NCBI GenBank assembly: GCA_944380265.1
Contig: CALWGY010000002.1
Span: forward strand, 67,556 to 131,555
Direction: 5' to 3'
DNA: 64,000 nucleotides
From: an uncultured Clostridia bacterium
Lineage (GTDB): Bacteria > Bacillota > Clostridia > Christensenellales > UBA1242
In this document: one piece after another, positions 24,337 through 33,226 of the stretch
Layout of the letters: every line of letters starts with the position of its first letter
How positions within the stretch are numbered: the first letter of the stretch is position 1
Translations under genes and position numbers: made by a program
Notes under the pieces: model-generated
What the model was told of the DNA's origin: nothing
Seen by the model: only the letters and a program-made list of their open reading frames with translations
Databases searched by the model: none

Positions 24337-26391
24337 ATGGATAAAAAATACGAGTCGTTGTTCACTCCATGGAAAATTGGCAATGTTGAAATTAAAAACA
24401 GAATTGTGCTTTGTCCAATGGGTGGAACCTCCATTTTTGGTTGGATGGAACCACATCATTTCGATAAAGATGCAGCCGACTTTTTTATGGATCTAGCAAA
24501 AAATAATGTTGGGCTAATCATTCCTGGAATTGCTCCAATTAGAAACTTAATTGGCAATGGTTGGCTATACAAAGCGAAAGGTGCTTTTAAAAAATTAAAA
24601 CCTTACATGGAAGAATTCCACAAAACTGGAGCAAAAATGTTCATTCAATTAACTGCTGGTTTTGGAAGGTCTTTCTCAATTCCAAACTCAATGGTTCCAA
24701 TGCTTAAAAACAAATTTTTAGGAACACTTGTAAAACCAATTTTTGATGTTTCAAGGTTATGTGCTTCTCCAAGCGAACTTCCATCTCGTTGGGCAGAAGG
24801 TGTTAAATGCAGAGCAATAACCAAAAAAGAAATTAAACAAATGATTGAAGCTTTTGCAAAAACTGCAAAAATGTGTAAAGAAGCAGGCGTTGACGGTGTT
24901 GAAGTTCATGCTGTGCACGAAGGATATTTGCTTGACCAGTTCACAACCGAGTACACAAACAAACGTACCGATGAATATGGTGGAAGTTTTGAAAACAGAT
25001 ATCGTTTTCCAGTTGAAATTGTTAAAGCAATTAAAGCTGCTTGTGGCGAAGATTATCCTGTTTCATTAAGATATTCTGTGCTAAGCAAAACAGTTGATTT
25101 TTGCGAAGGCGCTCTTCCTGGCGAAACCTACAAAGAAATTGGTAGAGACATGGAAGAAAGCGAACGTGCTGCAAAATATTTGCAAGATGCAGGTTACGAC
25201 ATGCTTAATGCCGATAATGGCACATATGATGCTTGGTATTGGGCACATCCACCAGTTTATATGCCAAACAACTGCAACCTAGAAGATGTTGCGCACATTA
25301 GAAAATTTGTTGATATTCCAGTTGTTTGTGCCGGAAAAATGCAACCAGAAGTTGCAGCAAAAGCAATTAAAGAACAAAAAATTGATGCAATGGGTGTTGC
25401 ACGCCAATTTTTAACAGACAGCCATTGGGTAACAAAACTAATGGAAGACAAAAGTGAAGACATAATGCCATGCATTCATTGCCACAATGGTTGCTTTGCA
25501 ATTTCACATTATAAAGGAGTTGCAAATGCAGGTGCAATGAGTGACACAATGCACATGTCTCGTTGTGCATTAAATCCAATGACAATGGACGGCGGGAAAT
25601 ATGACTATAAACCTGCAAAAAAGGTTAAGAAAATTGCTGTTATTGGTGGCGGAATTGGCGGAATGGAAGCGGCAAGAGTGGCAACACTTCGTGGTCACAA
25701 AGTAACACTATATGAAAAATCCGACAAACTTGGTGGTGTTTTCATTGCTGCTGCCGCACCAGAATTTAAAGATGCCGACAAACGTTTAATTGAATGGTAT
25801 CGTCGTCAAATGGCAAACATGCCAATTGAAATTAAACTTAACACAGAAGTTAAAAATTTAAGTGAACTTGATGCTGATGAAATCATTGTTGCAACAGGTG
25901 CAAAACCAAGACATTTAAGAGTTGTTGGAGCAGAGCGTTGCATTGAAGCAATTGATTATTTAAACGGCACACAAAAAATTGGCGAAAATGTTGTTGTTGT
26001 GGGTGGCGGTTTAACTGGTTGCGAAATTGCTTATGACCTATTCCTAAAAGGTAAAAAACCTGTTATTGTTGAAACTATGAACGACTTAATGGTTTCAAAT
26101 GGTTTGTGCCTTGCAAATTCATCATATTTAAGAGATTTCTTTAAACACAACAACGTTCCTGTTTATTTGGAAAGTGGAGTTAAAGAAATTAATCCAACAA
26201 CAGTTGTAATTAAAGAAAAAGATGGCAAACTAACAGAAGTTAAAGCCGACAGCGTTATAACTGCAATTGGCTATAATCCTGCACCAATTGTTAAAGAAAC
26301 AAAAAATGTTCATGTTATTGGTGATGCTTACAAAGTTGGCAACTTACGCACTGTTATTTGGCGTGCTTGGGATGTTGCAACAAAAATTTAA
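24337..26391 (+). CDS. NADH:flavin oxidoreductase (OYE-type, FadH/BaiCD-like)
   Basis: The 684-residue product has an N-terminal FMN TIM barrel (residues 5-370; LFTPWKIGNVEIKNRIVLCPM, VDGVEVHAVHEGYLLDQF). An iron-sulphur cluster motif follows (PCIHCHNGC and then SRCALNP: CxxCxxxC...C), and then a C-terminal FAD/NAD part with AVIGGGIGGMEAARVA and VVVGGGLTGCEIAYDL. This is the 2,4-dienoyl-CoA reductase/bile-acid BaiCD-BaiH architecture; the physiological substrate is unknown. Two ATG codons are adjacent at 24334 and 24337; the second sits better after AAGGAG. It is a single-gene unit. Confidence 0.92.
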   Translation: MDKKYESLFTPWKIGNVEIKNRIVLCPMGGTSIFGWMEPHHFDKDAADFFMDLAKNNVGLIIPGIAPIRNLIGNGWLYKAKGAFKKLKPYMEEFHKTGAKMFIQLTAGFGRSFSIPNSMVPMLKNKFLGTLVKPIFDVSRLCASPSELPSRWAEGVKCRAITKKEIKQMIEAFAKTAKMCKEAGVDGVEVHAVHEGYLLDQFTTEYTNKRTDEYGGSFENRYRFPVEIVKAIKAACGEDYPVSLRYSVLSKTVDFCEGALPGETYKEIGRDMEESERAAKYLQDAGYDMLNADNGTYDAWYWAHPPVYMPNNCNLEDVAHIRKFVDIPVVCAGKMQPEVAAKAIKEQKIDAMGVARQFLTDSHWVTKLMEDKSEDIMPCIHCHNGCFAISHYKGVANAGAMSDTMHMSRCALNPMTMDGGKYDYKPAKKVKKIAVIGGGIGGMEAARVATLRGHKVTLYEKSDKLGGVFIAAAAPEFKDADKRLIEWYRRQMANMPIEIKLNTEVKNLSELDADEIIVATGAKPRHLRVVGAERCIEAIDYLNGTQKIGENVVVVGGGLTGCEIAYDLFLKGKKPVIVETMNDLMVSNGLCLANSSYLRDFFKHNNVPVYLESGVKEINPTTVVIKEKDGKLTEVKADSVITAIGYNPAPIVKETKNVHVIGDAYKVGNLRTVIWRAWDVATKI

Positions 26392-26472
26392 TTTTAAAAA
26401 AACTTTAATTAAGTTGTTAAAAAGTTTGGTTTAATAAAATAATAAAAAACAAAAGCCAAAATTAATTAAAAC

Positions 26473-26504
26473 AAAAAAATATGGCAGTTTTGCCATATTT
26501 TTTT
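26473..26504. terminator. Bidirectional terminator between the OYE gene and perR
   Basis: A7-TATGGCA-GTTT-TGCCATA-T7: a 14-bp stem flanked by A/T, serving the convergent genes. Confidence 0.88.
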
Positions 26505-26602
26505 GTTTGCGCGCTGTTAAAATATTGCCAAAACAATTTTTAATTAATCAAAATTATTAAAATTTGCTTTTATAAATAAAATTAAAAATTATAAGTAAAA
26601 AT

Positions 26603-27010
26603 TTATTTAGAACTTTTGTTAGTGTATTTGTTGTTGGTAACCGTTTTGCAGTTTTCACATTTTCCAAAAAATGCTATGTCCTGTGTGTTTAAGTTAAAGC
26701 CATGAAAATTGCAATTAAACTTGTCGGAAAAAACTTCTTCATTATTAACATCAACAATTTTTCCGCAGTTGTTGCAAACCAAGTGCACATGGTTGTTTCT
26801 AACAAAGTCGTAATGTGCAATGTTATCTTTGGTAATAATTTTGCAAACCAATCCTTTTTTAATTAAGTCATTTAAAATTCTGTAAACCGATGTTATGCCA
26901 ATTTCAATGTTTTTAAGTTTGGCATCGGAAACAATTTGGTATGCTGTTGGGTGGTCATACCTAAGTTTTAAATTATTAAAAACAAAATCTTTTTGTTTAG
27001 TGTTTCTCAT
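26603..27010 (-). CDS. perR: PerR-like Fur-family metalloregulator
   Basis: The 135-residue product has the Fur fold. A winged helix ends near residue 65 (GITSVYRILNDLIKKGLV). Metal-site residues are His in DHPTA, H-Y-D-F and N-H-V-H, and Asp in KIVD, matching the five PerR ligands (His37, Asp85, His91, His93, Asp104 in B. subtilis numbering). The structural zinc cysteines are CNNC and CENC. It lies 117 bases downstream of the peroxiredoxin gene on the same strand. With the shared operators upstream of peroxiredoxin and rubrerythrin, a peroxide-sensing role is inferred. Confidence 0.88.
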   Translation of the reverse strand: MRNTKQKDFVFNNLKLRYDHPTAYQIVSDAKLKNIEIGITSVYRILNDLIKKGLVCKIITKDNIAHYDFVRNNHVHLVCNNCGKIVDVNNEEVFSDKFNCNFHGFNLNTQDIAFFGKCENCKTVTNNKYTNKSSK

Positions 27011-27127
27011 TTTCTAACTATAAGATATATATTATTTAATTAATTATACGTATTAACATATAAAATGTCAAAAATACAAAAGTTAAGTTATTTATGTTAA
27101 ACAACTTTTCAAACATTTTTTAACAAT

Positions 27128-27802
27128 CTATTTTTTTTCACGTTTAAAACACATAAACCAGTCTAGGCAATATTGGTTTGGGTCTTTACTTTCAACACGA
27201 TCTTTTGCCACTCCGCAAGAACCAGCGGTTGGAATAATAACATCATCGCCAGGTCTCCAATCAGCAGGGGTTGCAACAGCATCTTTGTCGGCTTTTTGAA
27301 GTGCCAAAACTAAACGTTTAATTTCATCAAAGTTTCTGCCAGTTGAAAGTGGGTAGTAAAGTATTGCTCTAATTTTTGCTTGTGGGTCAATAACAAACAC
27401 AGCCCTAACTGCTTGTGTTGTTGATTGTCCTGGTTGAATCATTCCAAATTTGTTTGCAATTTCCATTTTAATATCTTCAATTAAAGGGAATTTAACTTCA
27501 ATTTTTTTAAGGTCTTTCCATTCAAGTTCCTGAATTTTTCTAAGCCAAGCAATATGTGAATAAAGCGAATCAACACTAAGACCAATTAATTCTGTGTTCA
27601 TACTTTTAAATTCGTCCATCATTGAACCAAAAGTCATAAACTCTGTTGTGCAAACTGGTGTAAAATCAGCGGGATGTGAGAACAATATTACCCATTTTCC
27701 TTCATAATCTTGCGGAAAATTAATTTCTCCTTGTGTTGTAACAGCAGTAAAACTTGGTGCTGTGTCGCCAATAAGTGGCATTTTATAATTTTTTTCTTCC
27801 AT
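27128..27802 (-). CDS. Peroxiredoxin, Prx6/AhpC-TSA type
   Basis: Reduces peroxides with a peroxidatic cysteine. The 224-residue product has SHPADFTPVCTTEFM (PxxxT/SxxC), with the active Cys near residue 51. The long C-terminal domain is typical of the Prx6 group and carries further cysteines (GSCGVAKDRVE, YCLDWFMCF), as in the archaeal two-Cys versions. AAGGAGATAAATT precedes the ATG. It is the first gene of a probable unit with perR, and its promoter overlaps the putative PerR operator. Confidence 0.95.
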   Translation of the reverse strand: MEEKNYKMPLIGDTAPSFTAVTTQGEINFPQDYEGKWVILFSHPADFTPVCTTEFMTFGSMMDEFKSMNTELIGLSVDSLYSHIAWLRKIQELEWKDLKKIEVKFPLIEDIKMEIANKFGMIQPGQSTTQAVRAVFVIDPQAKIRAILYYPLSTGRNFDEIKRLVLALQKADKDAVATPADWRPGDDVIIPTAGSCGVAKDRVESKDPNQYCLDWFMCFKREKK

Positions 27803-27821
27803 AATTTATCTCCTTTTTCCT

Positions 27822-27846
27822 ATTAATGAAAATGATTTCCATTAAT
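27822..27846. promoter_or_regulatory. Putative PerR operator at the peroxiredoxin transcription start
   Basis: A 12-1-12 inverted repeat, ATTAATGAAAAT-G-ATTTCCATTAAT, with one mismatch. It begins where the minus-strand -10 box ends, so a bound regulator would block initiation. The half-site ATTTCCATTAAT recurs exactly upstream of rubrerythrin. Confidence 0.68.
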
Positions 27847-27873
27847 TTATAATGAGTATATAAAAACTTTCAA
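27846..27873 (-). promoter_or_regulatory. Peroxiredoxin-perR promoter
   Basis: On the minus strand TTGAAA, a 16-base spacer and TATAAA, followed directly by the operator and, 44 bases downstream of the -10 box, the ATG. Confidence 0.65.
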
Positions 27874-28034
27874 AAAAAGGCAACAAAATTTGTATATTCA
27901 ATAGAAAAATAATTATTTAATGTTAAAATTAATAAAAAAAATATTTTTTTTGAACAAAATTATAATAAAAAATCAAAAAAGTGTTGTAAAAATTGATTAA
28001 ATGTGTAATAATTAATTGTGTTAGGGATTTATAA

Positions 28035-28436
28035 ATGCAAAAAGTAACAAACTCATCAATAAAAATTAATAAGTTAAAACTTTGTGCACAACTAATTTTG
28101 TTGGGTATTGTTTTCTTTTTTGTGTTTGACAAGGGTATTATTAGAGAATTTAAATTAGTTTTTGAAATGTTAGATATGCGTAACATGGATAAAGTAATAA
28201 CATATTTTATTTTGCCGATTAAAACTTTTTATGATTTATCACAACTAGTAACATTTACTTATCTTGTTTTAAAAGTTGTTTTATGTGCAGTAATTGTGCC
28301 ATTATTAATTTTGGCACTTATAAATTCAATAAAATTCTTACATATTGAAAAAAACAAAAACAACTTTTCTTTAAAAAATTTTAGTGCAAAAAGTTTTGCA
28401 CCGGTTTACATTGTTCAACAAAAATTTTTATGTTAA
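28035..28436 (+). CDS. Small membrane protein, unknown
   Basis: A 133-residue protein with two strong hydrophobic segments (about residues 15-34 and 74-100) separated by a charged loop (REFKLVFEMLDMRNMDKV), and a basic C-terminal tail. No family recognised. The ATG is preceded by TTAGGGATTTATAA, a modest ribosome site. It ends just before a hairpin, supporting a real transcript. Confidence 0.6.
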   Translation: MQKVTNSSIKINKLKLCAQLILLGIVFFFVFDKGIIREFKLVFEMLDMRNMDKVITYFILPIKTFYDLSQLVTFTYLVLKVVLCAVIVPLLILALINSIKFLHIEKNKNNFSLKNFSAKSFAPVYIVQQKFLC

Positions 28437-28442
28437 ATTTGT

Positions 28443-28475
28443 CACTAATGCAAATTAATGTTGCATTAGTGTTTT
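28443..28475 (+). terminator. Terminator of the small membrane protein gene
   Basis: An 11-bp stem CACTAATGCAA/TTGCATTAGTG with a 7-base loop followed by TTTT. Confidence 0.75.
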
Positions 28476-28579
28476 CGCAATCACATTTTAAAAACACAAG
28501 TTTTTAAGTTTGATTGGGTTGTGAAATTTAATATTAAAAATTTTAAAAAAATTAACAAAACTAGGCAAAAACTAGGGAA

Positions 28580-28628
28580 TTTCGTATATTTTTAATATTA
28601 AAAATAGTGTTAGTTATGAATAACTAAC
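28580..28628. repeat. Pair of adjacent perfect palindromes in an intergenic stretch
   Basis: TTTTTAATATTAAAAA near 28589 and GTTAGTTAT-GA-ATAACTAAC at 28609-28628 lie close together. With the terminator at 28659 they may belong to a short untranslated RNA. No supported reading frame is present between 28476 and 28772. Confidence 0.4.
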
Positions 28629-28658
28629 ATTAACATAATCTAATAGAAAAAAATAAAA

Positions 28659-28697
28659 ACAAACTTAAAAACATGCGTTTTTAGGTCTGTTTTTTTT
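28659..28697 (+). terminator. Orphan terminator before the ABC operon
   Basis: ACAAACTTAAAAAC and GTTTTTAGGTCTGT pair with one mismatch and one G-T around ATGC; T8 follows. No gene lies directly upstream. Confidence 0.6.
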
Positions 28698-28740
28698 GTT
28701 ACACATAACCATTCACACATAATTATTTAATAAATAATTA
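28696..28740 (+). promoter_or_regulatory. Promoter with overlapping inverted repeat for the ABC operon
   Basis: TTGTTA at 28696, 16 bases, CATAAT at 28718. A perfect 9-3-9 inverted repeat (TAATTATTT/AAATAATTA) spans 28720-28740 over the -10 box and start site, the place expected for a repressor operator. Confidence 0.5.
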
Positions 28741-28772
28741 AACTAAATTAAAGTGCCAAGGAGAAAACCCAA

Positions 28773-31079
28773 GTGTTGCTAGGTCAAATTTTAAGTTTGG
28801 TAGTAATTGCTACTTCGCTTATTACAACATATTTAATATTAAAACACAAAAAAATTGAAATATCAAACACAGCGAAAAAAATTGTGTCTGGTGTTTTGGC
28901 TGTTGTTTTTGTGTTTAGGTTCATGCTTGGGCAAGATGCTTTAAAAAATATTTTTGCATTAAACAATTCACCAATTGAATCTAATGCGTTAACAGCAATA
29001 AGTTTAATTTTAAACTGGGCATTTTATTCGGTTGTTTTGCTTGTTATTTTGTATCCATTTTTTAAAAACTCACAGTTTGCAAGCATAATTAAGTACTACG
29101 GAACAATTGTAACACTGCTTTGTGCGGGATTTATATATTATTTGTCAACAGGCATTGTGGGTGTTAATGCATATAGCGGATTTCAAATTAGAACACTTTT
29201 AATGGGTGTTGAAATTGGAATTACTCTTGCATACTGCTTTGTTGTGTTTATGGAAAACAACAAATTCAAAATTAAAAAGTCTGATTTGTGGGGTGCTGCA
29301 TATATTGCTGGAATGTTGCTTGCCACCATGCCACCATACATGCTTGAAGCATTGTTTGGCAATTTTAGAATTTGGTTTGACTTAAAAGAACTTGCACCAG
29401 CGCACAGAGTTATTTTATATTTGTCAATTTTAATTCCAATTGCACTTTATTTGCTTTTAAAAAACAAAAACAAAGAAATGGTTCGTGGAATTTTGCTTTA
29501 CATAAGTTTAGGAACACTTTTGTCGTTCAGTGTTAGTTACAAATTTGAAAACTTTTTACATGTTACAAGTTGGCCATTCCATTTGTGTAACACTGCAATG
29601 TATATAATTCCACTATGTTTAATTTTTAAATGGGAAAAACTTTTTTACTTTACTTACTTTATAAATGTTTTGGGTGCATTTTTAGCAATGGCAATGCCAA
29701 ATTATGCAGAAGGGTTAAATTTGTTCTCAACTAGAATTGTTAATTTCTATATAAACCATTACATTGCTTTCTTTATGCCGTTGTTAATGGTGTCACTTAA
29801 AGTTTATGACCGACCAAAACTTAAACAGTTTAAGTATTCCATGATTGGTTTTGGAATTTACTTTGTGTTGGTTTTAATTTTAAATGCATGGTTTTCAAAT
29901 TATGGTACAGTTGATTATTTCTTCCTTAATTCCGATTTTATTGCAGAAAAACTTGGCACATGGGCAGAAGATTTAAGAAACATTGTTTGGTCATTTAACA
30001 TTAATGATTTAAGCTTTACATTCTATCCGTTATATCAATTCTTATTTTTCTTGGTTTATGTTGCATTGGGTGCAGCAATGTGGTTTGTTTACGAACAAGC
30101 ATATGCATTTGCCGATATGATGGTTGATATAAATGCAAGAAACAAAAAAATAAAAGCAGATTTATTAGCATTGCAAGTTGCATCTGCTAAAAAAAGTGAG
30201 GAAGAAATGATTAACACAGAAACTAAATTAGAATTAATAGATTTTTCAAAGCGTTATGGGTCAAGTAAAGTTTATGCTGTTCAAAATGCAAACTTGGAAA
30301 TTCACGGTGGCGAAATATTTGGGTTTTTAGGCCATAACGGTGCAGGTAAAAGCACAATTATTAAAAGCATTGTTGGAATTCAACCAATAACAAGTGGAAC
30401 AATTAAAGTTTGTGGCTATGATGTTGATAAACAACCTGTTTTGGCAAAAAAACAAATTGGATTTGTTCCAGATCATTATGCACTTTATGAAAAACTTACC
30501 GGACGTGAATATGTTAACTATATTGCAGATTTATATGAAGTTTCAAAAGAAGAAAGAAATGAACGTATTGAAAATTATGTTAAACTTTTTGAATTAGAAA
30601 ACGCTTTTGATAATCAAATTAAAACATATTCTCATGGAATGAAACAAAAAATAACAATAATGTCGGCACTTGTTCATAATCCAAAAGTTTGGATTTTGGA
30701 CGAACCATTAACAGGTTTGGACCCTAACAGCATTTACCAAGTTAAAGAATGTATGAAAGCTCATGCAAAAGCAGGAAACATTGTGTTTTTCAGCAGTCAC
30801 ATTATTGATGTTGTTGAAAGCATTTGTGATAGAATTGCTGTTATTAAAAAAGGTAAAATTTTAACCACTAAAACAATGAAAGAAATTGAACAAGAATGTG
30901 GACTTGAAGAATTTTACTTAAAAATTACTAGTCAAGATGTTAAGGCAAAATTAGTTGGCGAAAAAGAAGAAAATAGTATTACTAATGAAGAAACAAATGA
31001 TAATATTTCAAAAGTAAAAAAGGCAAACAAGAAAAAAGAAGTCGCAAAAAAATCTAAAACAAAGGTAGATAAAAAATGA
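28773..31079 (+). CDS. Fusion of a YwaF/TIGR02206-like membrane domain with an ABC ATPase
   Basis: The 768-residue protein has about ten membrane helices in residues 1-450. The segment SWPFHLCNTAMYIIPLC followed by FINVLGAFLAMAMPN is like the P-x-H-L-C core of YwaF/TMEM164-type proteins. Residues 480-700 are a complete ABC ATPase: GHNGAGKST (Walker A, near 520), YSHGMKQK (signature), VWILDEPLTGLDP (Walker B) and the switch His in FFSSHI. The tail is Lys/Glu-rich. This arrangement is unusual: ATPase and multi-TM domain are normally separate genes. It starts at GTG after AAGGAG and overlaps the permease gene by four bases. Export is inferred from the ABC-2-like partner. Confidence 0.85.
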   Translation: MLLGQILSLVVIATSLITTYLILKHKKIEISNTAKKIVSGVLAVVFVFRFMLGQDALKNIFALNNSPIESNALTAISLILNWAFYSVVLLVILYPFFKNSQFASIIKYYGTIVTLLCAGFIYYLSTGIVGVNAYSGFQIRTLLMGVEIGITLAYCFVVFMENNKFKIKKSDLWGAAYIAGMLLATMPPYMLEALFGNFRIWFDLKELAPAHRVILYLSILIPIALYLLLKNKNKEMVRGILLYISLGTLLSFSVSYKFENFLHVTSWPFHLCNTAMYIIPLCLIFKWEKLFYFTYFINVLGAFLAMAMPNYAEGLNLFSTRIVNFYINHYIAFFMPLLMVSLKVYDRPKLKQFKYSMIGFGIYFVLVLILNAWFSNYGTVDYFFLNSDFIAEKLGTWAEDLRNIVWSFNINDLSFTFYPLYQFLFFLVYVALGAAMWFVYEQAYAFADMMVDINARNKKIKADLLALQVASAKKSEEEMINTETKLELIDFSKRYGSSKVYAVQNANLEIHGGEIFGFLGHNGAGKSTIIKSIVGIQPITSGTIKVCGYDVDKQPVLAKKQIGFVPDHYALYEKLTGREYVNYIADLYEVSKEERNERIENYVKLFELENAFDNQIKTYSHGMKQKITIMSALVHNPKVWILDEPLTGLDPNSIYQVKECMKAHAKAGNIVFFSSHIIDVVESICDRIAVIKKGKILTTKTMKEIEQECGLEEFYLKITSQDVKAKLVGEKEENSITNEETNDNISKVKKANKKKEVAKKSKTKVDKK

Positions 31080-32722
31080 AAACATTAATGCCTTTAATTG
31101 CGATGCAGTTAAAAGATAAATTAGATTTTAGCTTTCAAAAAAGTAATTGGAAACAAATATTATTCAAAACAATATTCTTTTTCATTAAATTTTTTGCCAT
31201 TACAGCTGTTATCTACGTTGGATTTATGGTTTTATCTATATTGCGACTAATAGATTTAGCTTCAGGAATTCCAGATAAATTTTTAGGTGTTTTGTTTACA
31301 ATAATGATAATACTATCAATTTTAACATGCACTATTGGTTTGGTAAAATCACTATATTATGCAAAAGATAACCAAGTGTTATTAACAATGCCAACAAACA
31401 GGGTTAACATTTTCTTTTCAAAATTGATTGTTTATTATATTTATGAATTATTTAGAAATTTAACATTTATTTTGCCATTATTTATAGCGTTTGGAATGGT
31501 TAATGCTTATCAATTTTATTATTATATTTGGGTATTAATTGGCTTATTGTTTGTTACTGCAATTCCGGTTTCTATTGGCGCATTACTTTCAATTCCTGCA
31601 ATGTATGTAAGCAACTTTTTTAGAAATTTTAAGGTATTACAATATTTAGTTATTGTGTTGCTAATTGCTTTGGGAATTTGGGCTGTTGTTGCAGTAATCA
31701 ATTTAATTCCAACAAACTTCAACTTAATTGAAACTTGGGGAACAACTTTTTGGGAAATACAAAGCTTTTTTGAAAAATTTCAATTAATGTTTATTCCATT
31801 TTATTGGTTAATGGAAAGTGTTGTGGGAACTCGTTATGGTGTTTCACACACAATGTTTAATGCTGAACAATGGTTTTGCATTTTAGGTGTTTTAGGCACA
31901 ATTATTGTTTTATTAGGTGTTTGTTATTTAGTTGTTAGACCATTATTTTTCCATATTGCAAGTTCACCATTTGAATATAAAAAATCAATAATTAAAAAAT
32001 CAAAATCAAATGTGAAACATAGTTCTTTTGTTTCAGGATTTAAAAAAGAAATTTTGTTAAATTTAAGAACCCCAGAAAAATTATATTCATTAATTGGAAT
32101 TGCCATTTTAATGCCTATTGCAATTTTATTGTTAAACAAAATTTTTAATGCTATGGACACAAGGTTAACTGGGGCTTATATGACTATTGCATTTAATGTT
32201 TTAATGATAATGTTGTTTGCACTTTCTTCTAATGCTAGCATGGCAAAAATTTATAGTGAAGAAGGAAATTCTGTTTATTTAATTAAAACAAATCCGCAAA
32301 AATATTTAAAAACATTACTAGTTAAATTAGTTCCAAATGCAATAGTTATGACAATTTCAATTTTAGCATCGGTAATTATTTATAGTGAATTTGCAGGAAA
32401 TCTGGTTAATATTCCGCTATTATTTATAAGTATTGAAGGTTTTTATTTAGGGCACTTATTATGGAGTGCTGAATTAGACATTATGAATCCTCAAACAGCA
32501 CAATATGCAACAACAGGCACTCATACTAACAATCCAAACGAAGTAAAATCAACAATTTATGCTTTCTTATTATCCATTTTCTTAGCTTTTGTAACATTCT
32601 TTATTATTGGCGAAGGTGAAATGGTTTTCTGGATTAAAGCAATGATTATAGGAATTATTTTCTTATTAATAAGAATTTATTTCTATTACATTAAAGTAAA
32701 AGTTTATTATAAGGAGAAGTAA
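31076..32722 (+). CDS. ABC-2-type exporter permease subunit
   Basis: The 548-residue membrane protein has about 12-14 hydrophobic segments. It begins with a cytoplasmic amphipathic stretch (MQLKDKLDFSFQKSNWKQ), carries an L-L-T-M-P motif around residue 105 seen in large ABC exporter permeases, and has a middle soluble loop near residues 300-330. It overlaps the ATPase fusion by four bases and is followed after one base by the anchored Ig-like gene, so it is the translationally coupled membrane partner of the ATPase. The transported compound is unknown. Confidence 0.82.
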   Translation: MKTLMPLIAMQLKDKLDFSFQKSNWKQILFKTIFFFIKFFAITAVIYVGFMVLSILRLIDLASGIPDKFLGVLFTIMIILSILTCTIGLVKSLYYAKDNQVLLTMPTNRVNIFFSKLIVYYIYELFRNLTFILPLFIAFGMVNAYQFYYYIWVLIGLLFVTAIPVSIGALLSIPAMYVSNFFRNFKVLQYLVIVLLIALGIWAVVAVINLIPTNFNLIETWGTTFWEIQSFFEKFQLMFIPFYWLMESVVGTRYGVSHTMFNAEQWFCILGVLGTIIVLLGVCYLVVRPLFFHIASSPFEYKKSIIKKSKSNVKHSSFVSGFKKEILLNLRTPEKLYSLIGIAILMPIAILLLNKIFNAMDTRLTGAYMTIAFNVLMIMLFALSSNASMAKIYSEEGNSVYLIKTNPQKYLKTLLVKLVPNAIVMTISILASVIIYSEFAGNLVNIPLLFISIEGFYLGHLLWSAELDIMNPQTAQYATTGTHTNNPNEVKSTIYAFLLSIFLAFVTFFIIGEGEMVFWIKAMIIGIIFLLIRIYFYYIKVKVYYKEK

Positions 32723-32723
32723 T

Positions 32724-33173
32724 ATGAAAAAGTCAACTTTAATTATAATTTTGATAATTTATGTTGCTTCAATTGCAATAATTAACTTTTTTGGAATGTC
32801 TGTTAAATTATATGATGAAGTAATTAATGTTACAGCTGTTGAATGTATTAATAAAACCGATAAAAACACAGAAGTTATTGATAACGGCGAACGAAAAATT
32901 TTAAAGGTGAAATTTACTGAACCTGCAAACGCAACTGATTTAACAGGAACAATGTTGCAACTGCAATGGAGAGTGCTTCCAGACAATGCAACAGTTAAAG
33001 ATGTTCAGTTTGTTTATAACACACAAAACACTCGTGTTGAATTTTATGAGGACGAGAAAGGCAGAAAAACAGGTTTAATGTTGTTTTCTGGACCAACAAT
33101 GTTAGATGTTAGAATTATGTCAACCGATGGTTTAAGAAAATATGCCGATGTTTTAGTGTGGGTTTATGCTTAA
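32724..33173 (+). CDS. Membrane-anchored protein with an Ig-like (BIG2-type) domain
   Basis: A 149-residue protein with an N-terminal membrane helix (residues 5-25) and an outside domain of beta strands. The end, DVRIMSTDGLRKYADVLVWV, resembles the last strands of bacterial group-2 Ig-like domains. No cysteine lipobox is present, so it stays as a signal-anchored protein. AAGGAG precedes the ATG. As third gene of the ABC operon it may interact with the exporter or the lipoprotein encoded next. Confidence 0.72.
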   Translation: MKKSTLIIILIIYVASIAIINFFGMSVKLYDEVINVTAVECINKTDKNTEVIDNGERKILKVKFTEPANATDLTGTMLQLQWRVLPDNATVKDVQFVYNTQNTRVEFYEDEKGRKTGLMLFSGPTMLDVRIMSTDGLRKYADVLVWVYA

Positions 33174-33226
33174 AATGGTATAACGCAATTTAATTGCTTT
33201 ATATAAATAAAAATAAGGAGATAAAA

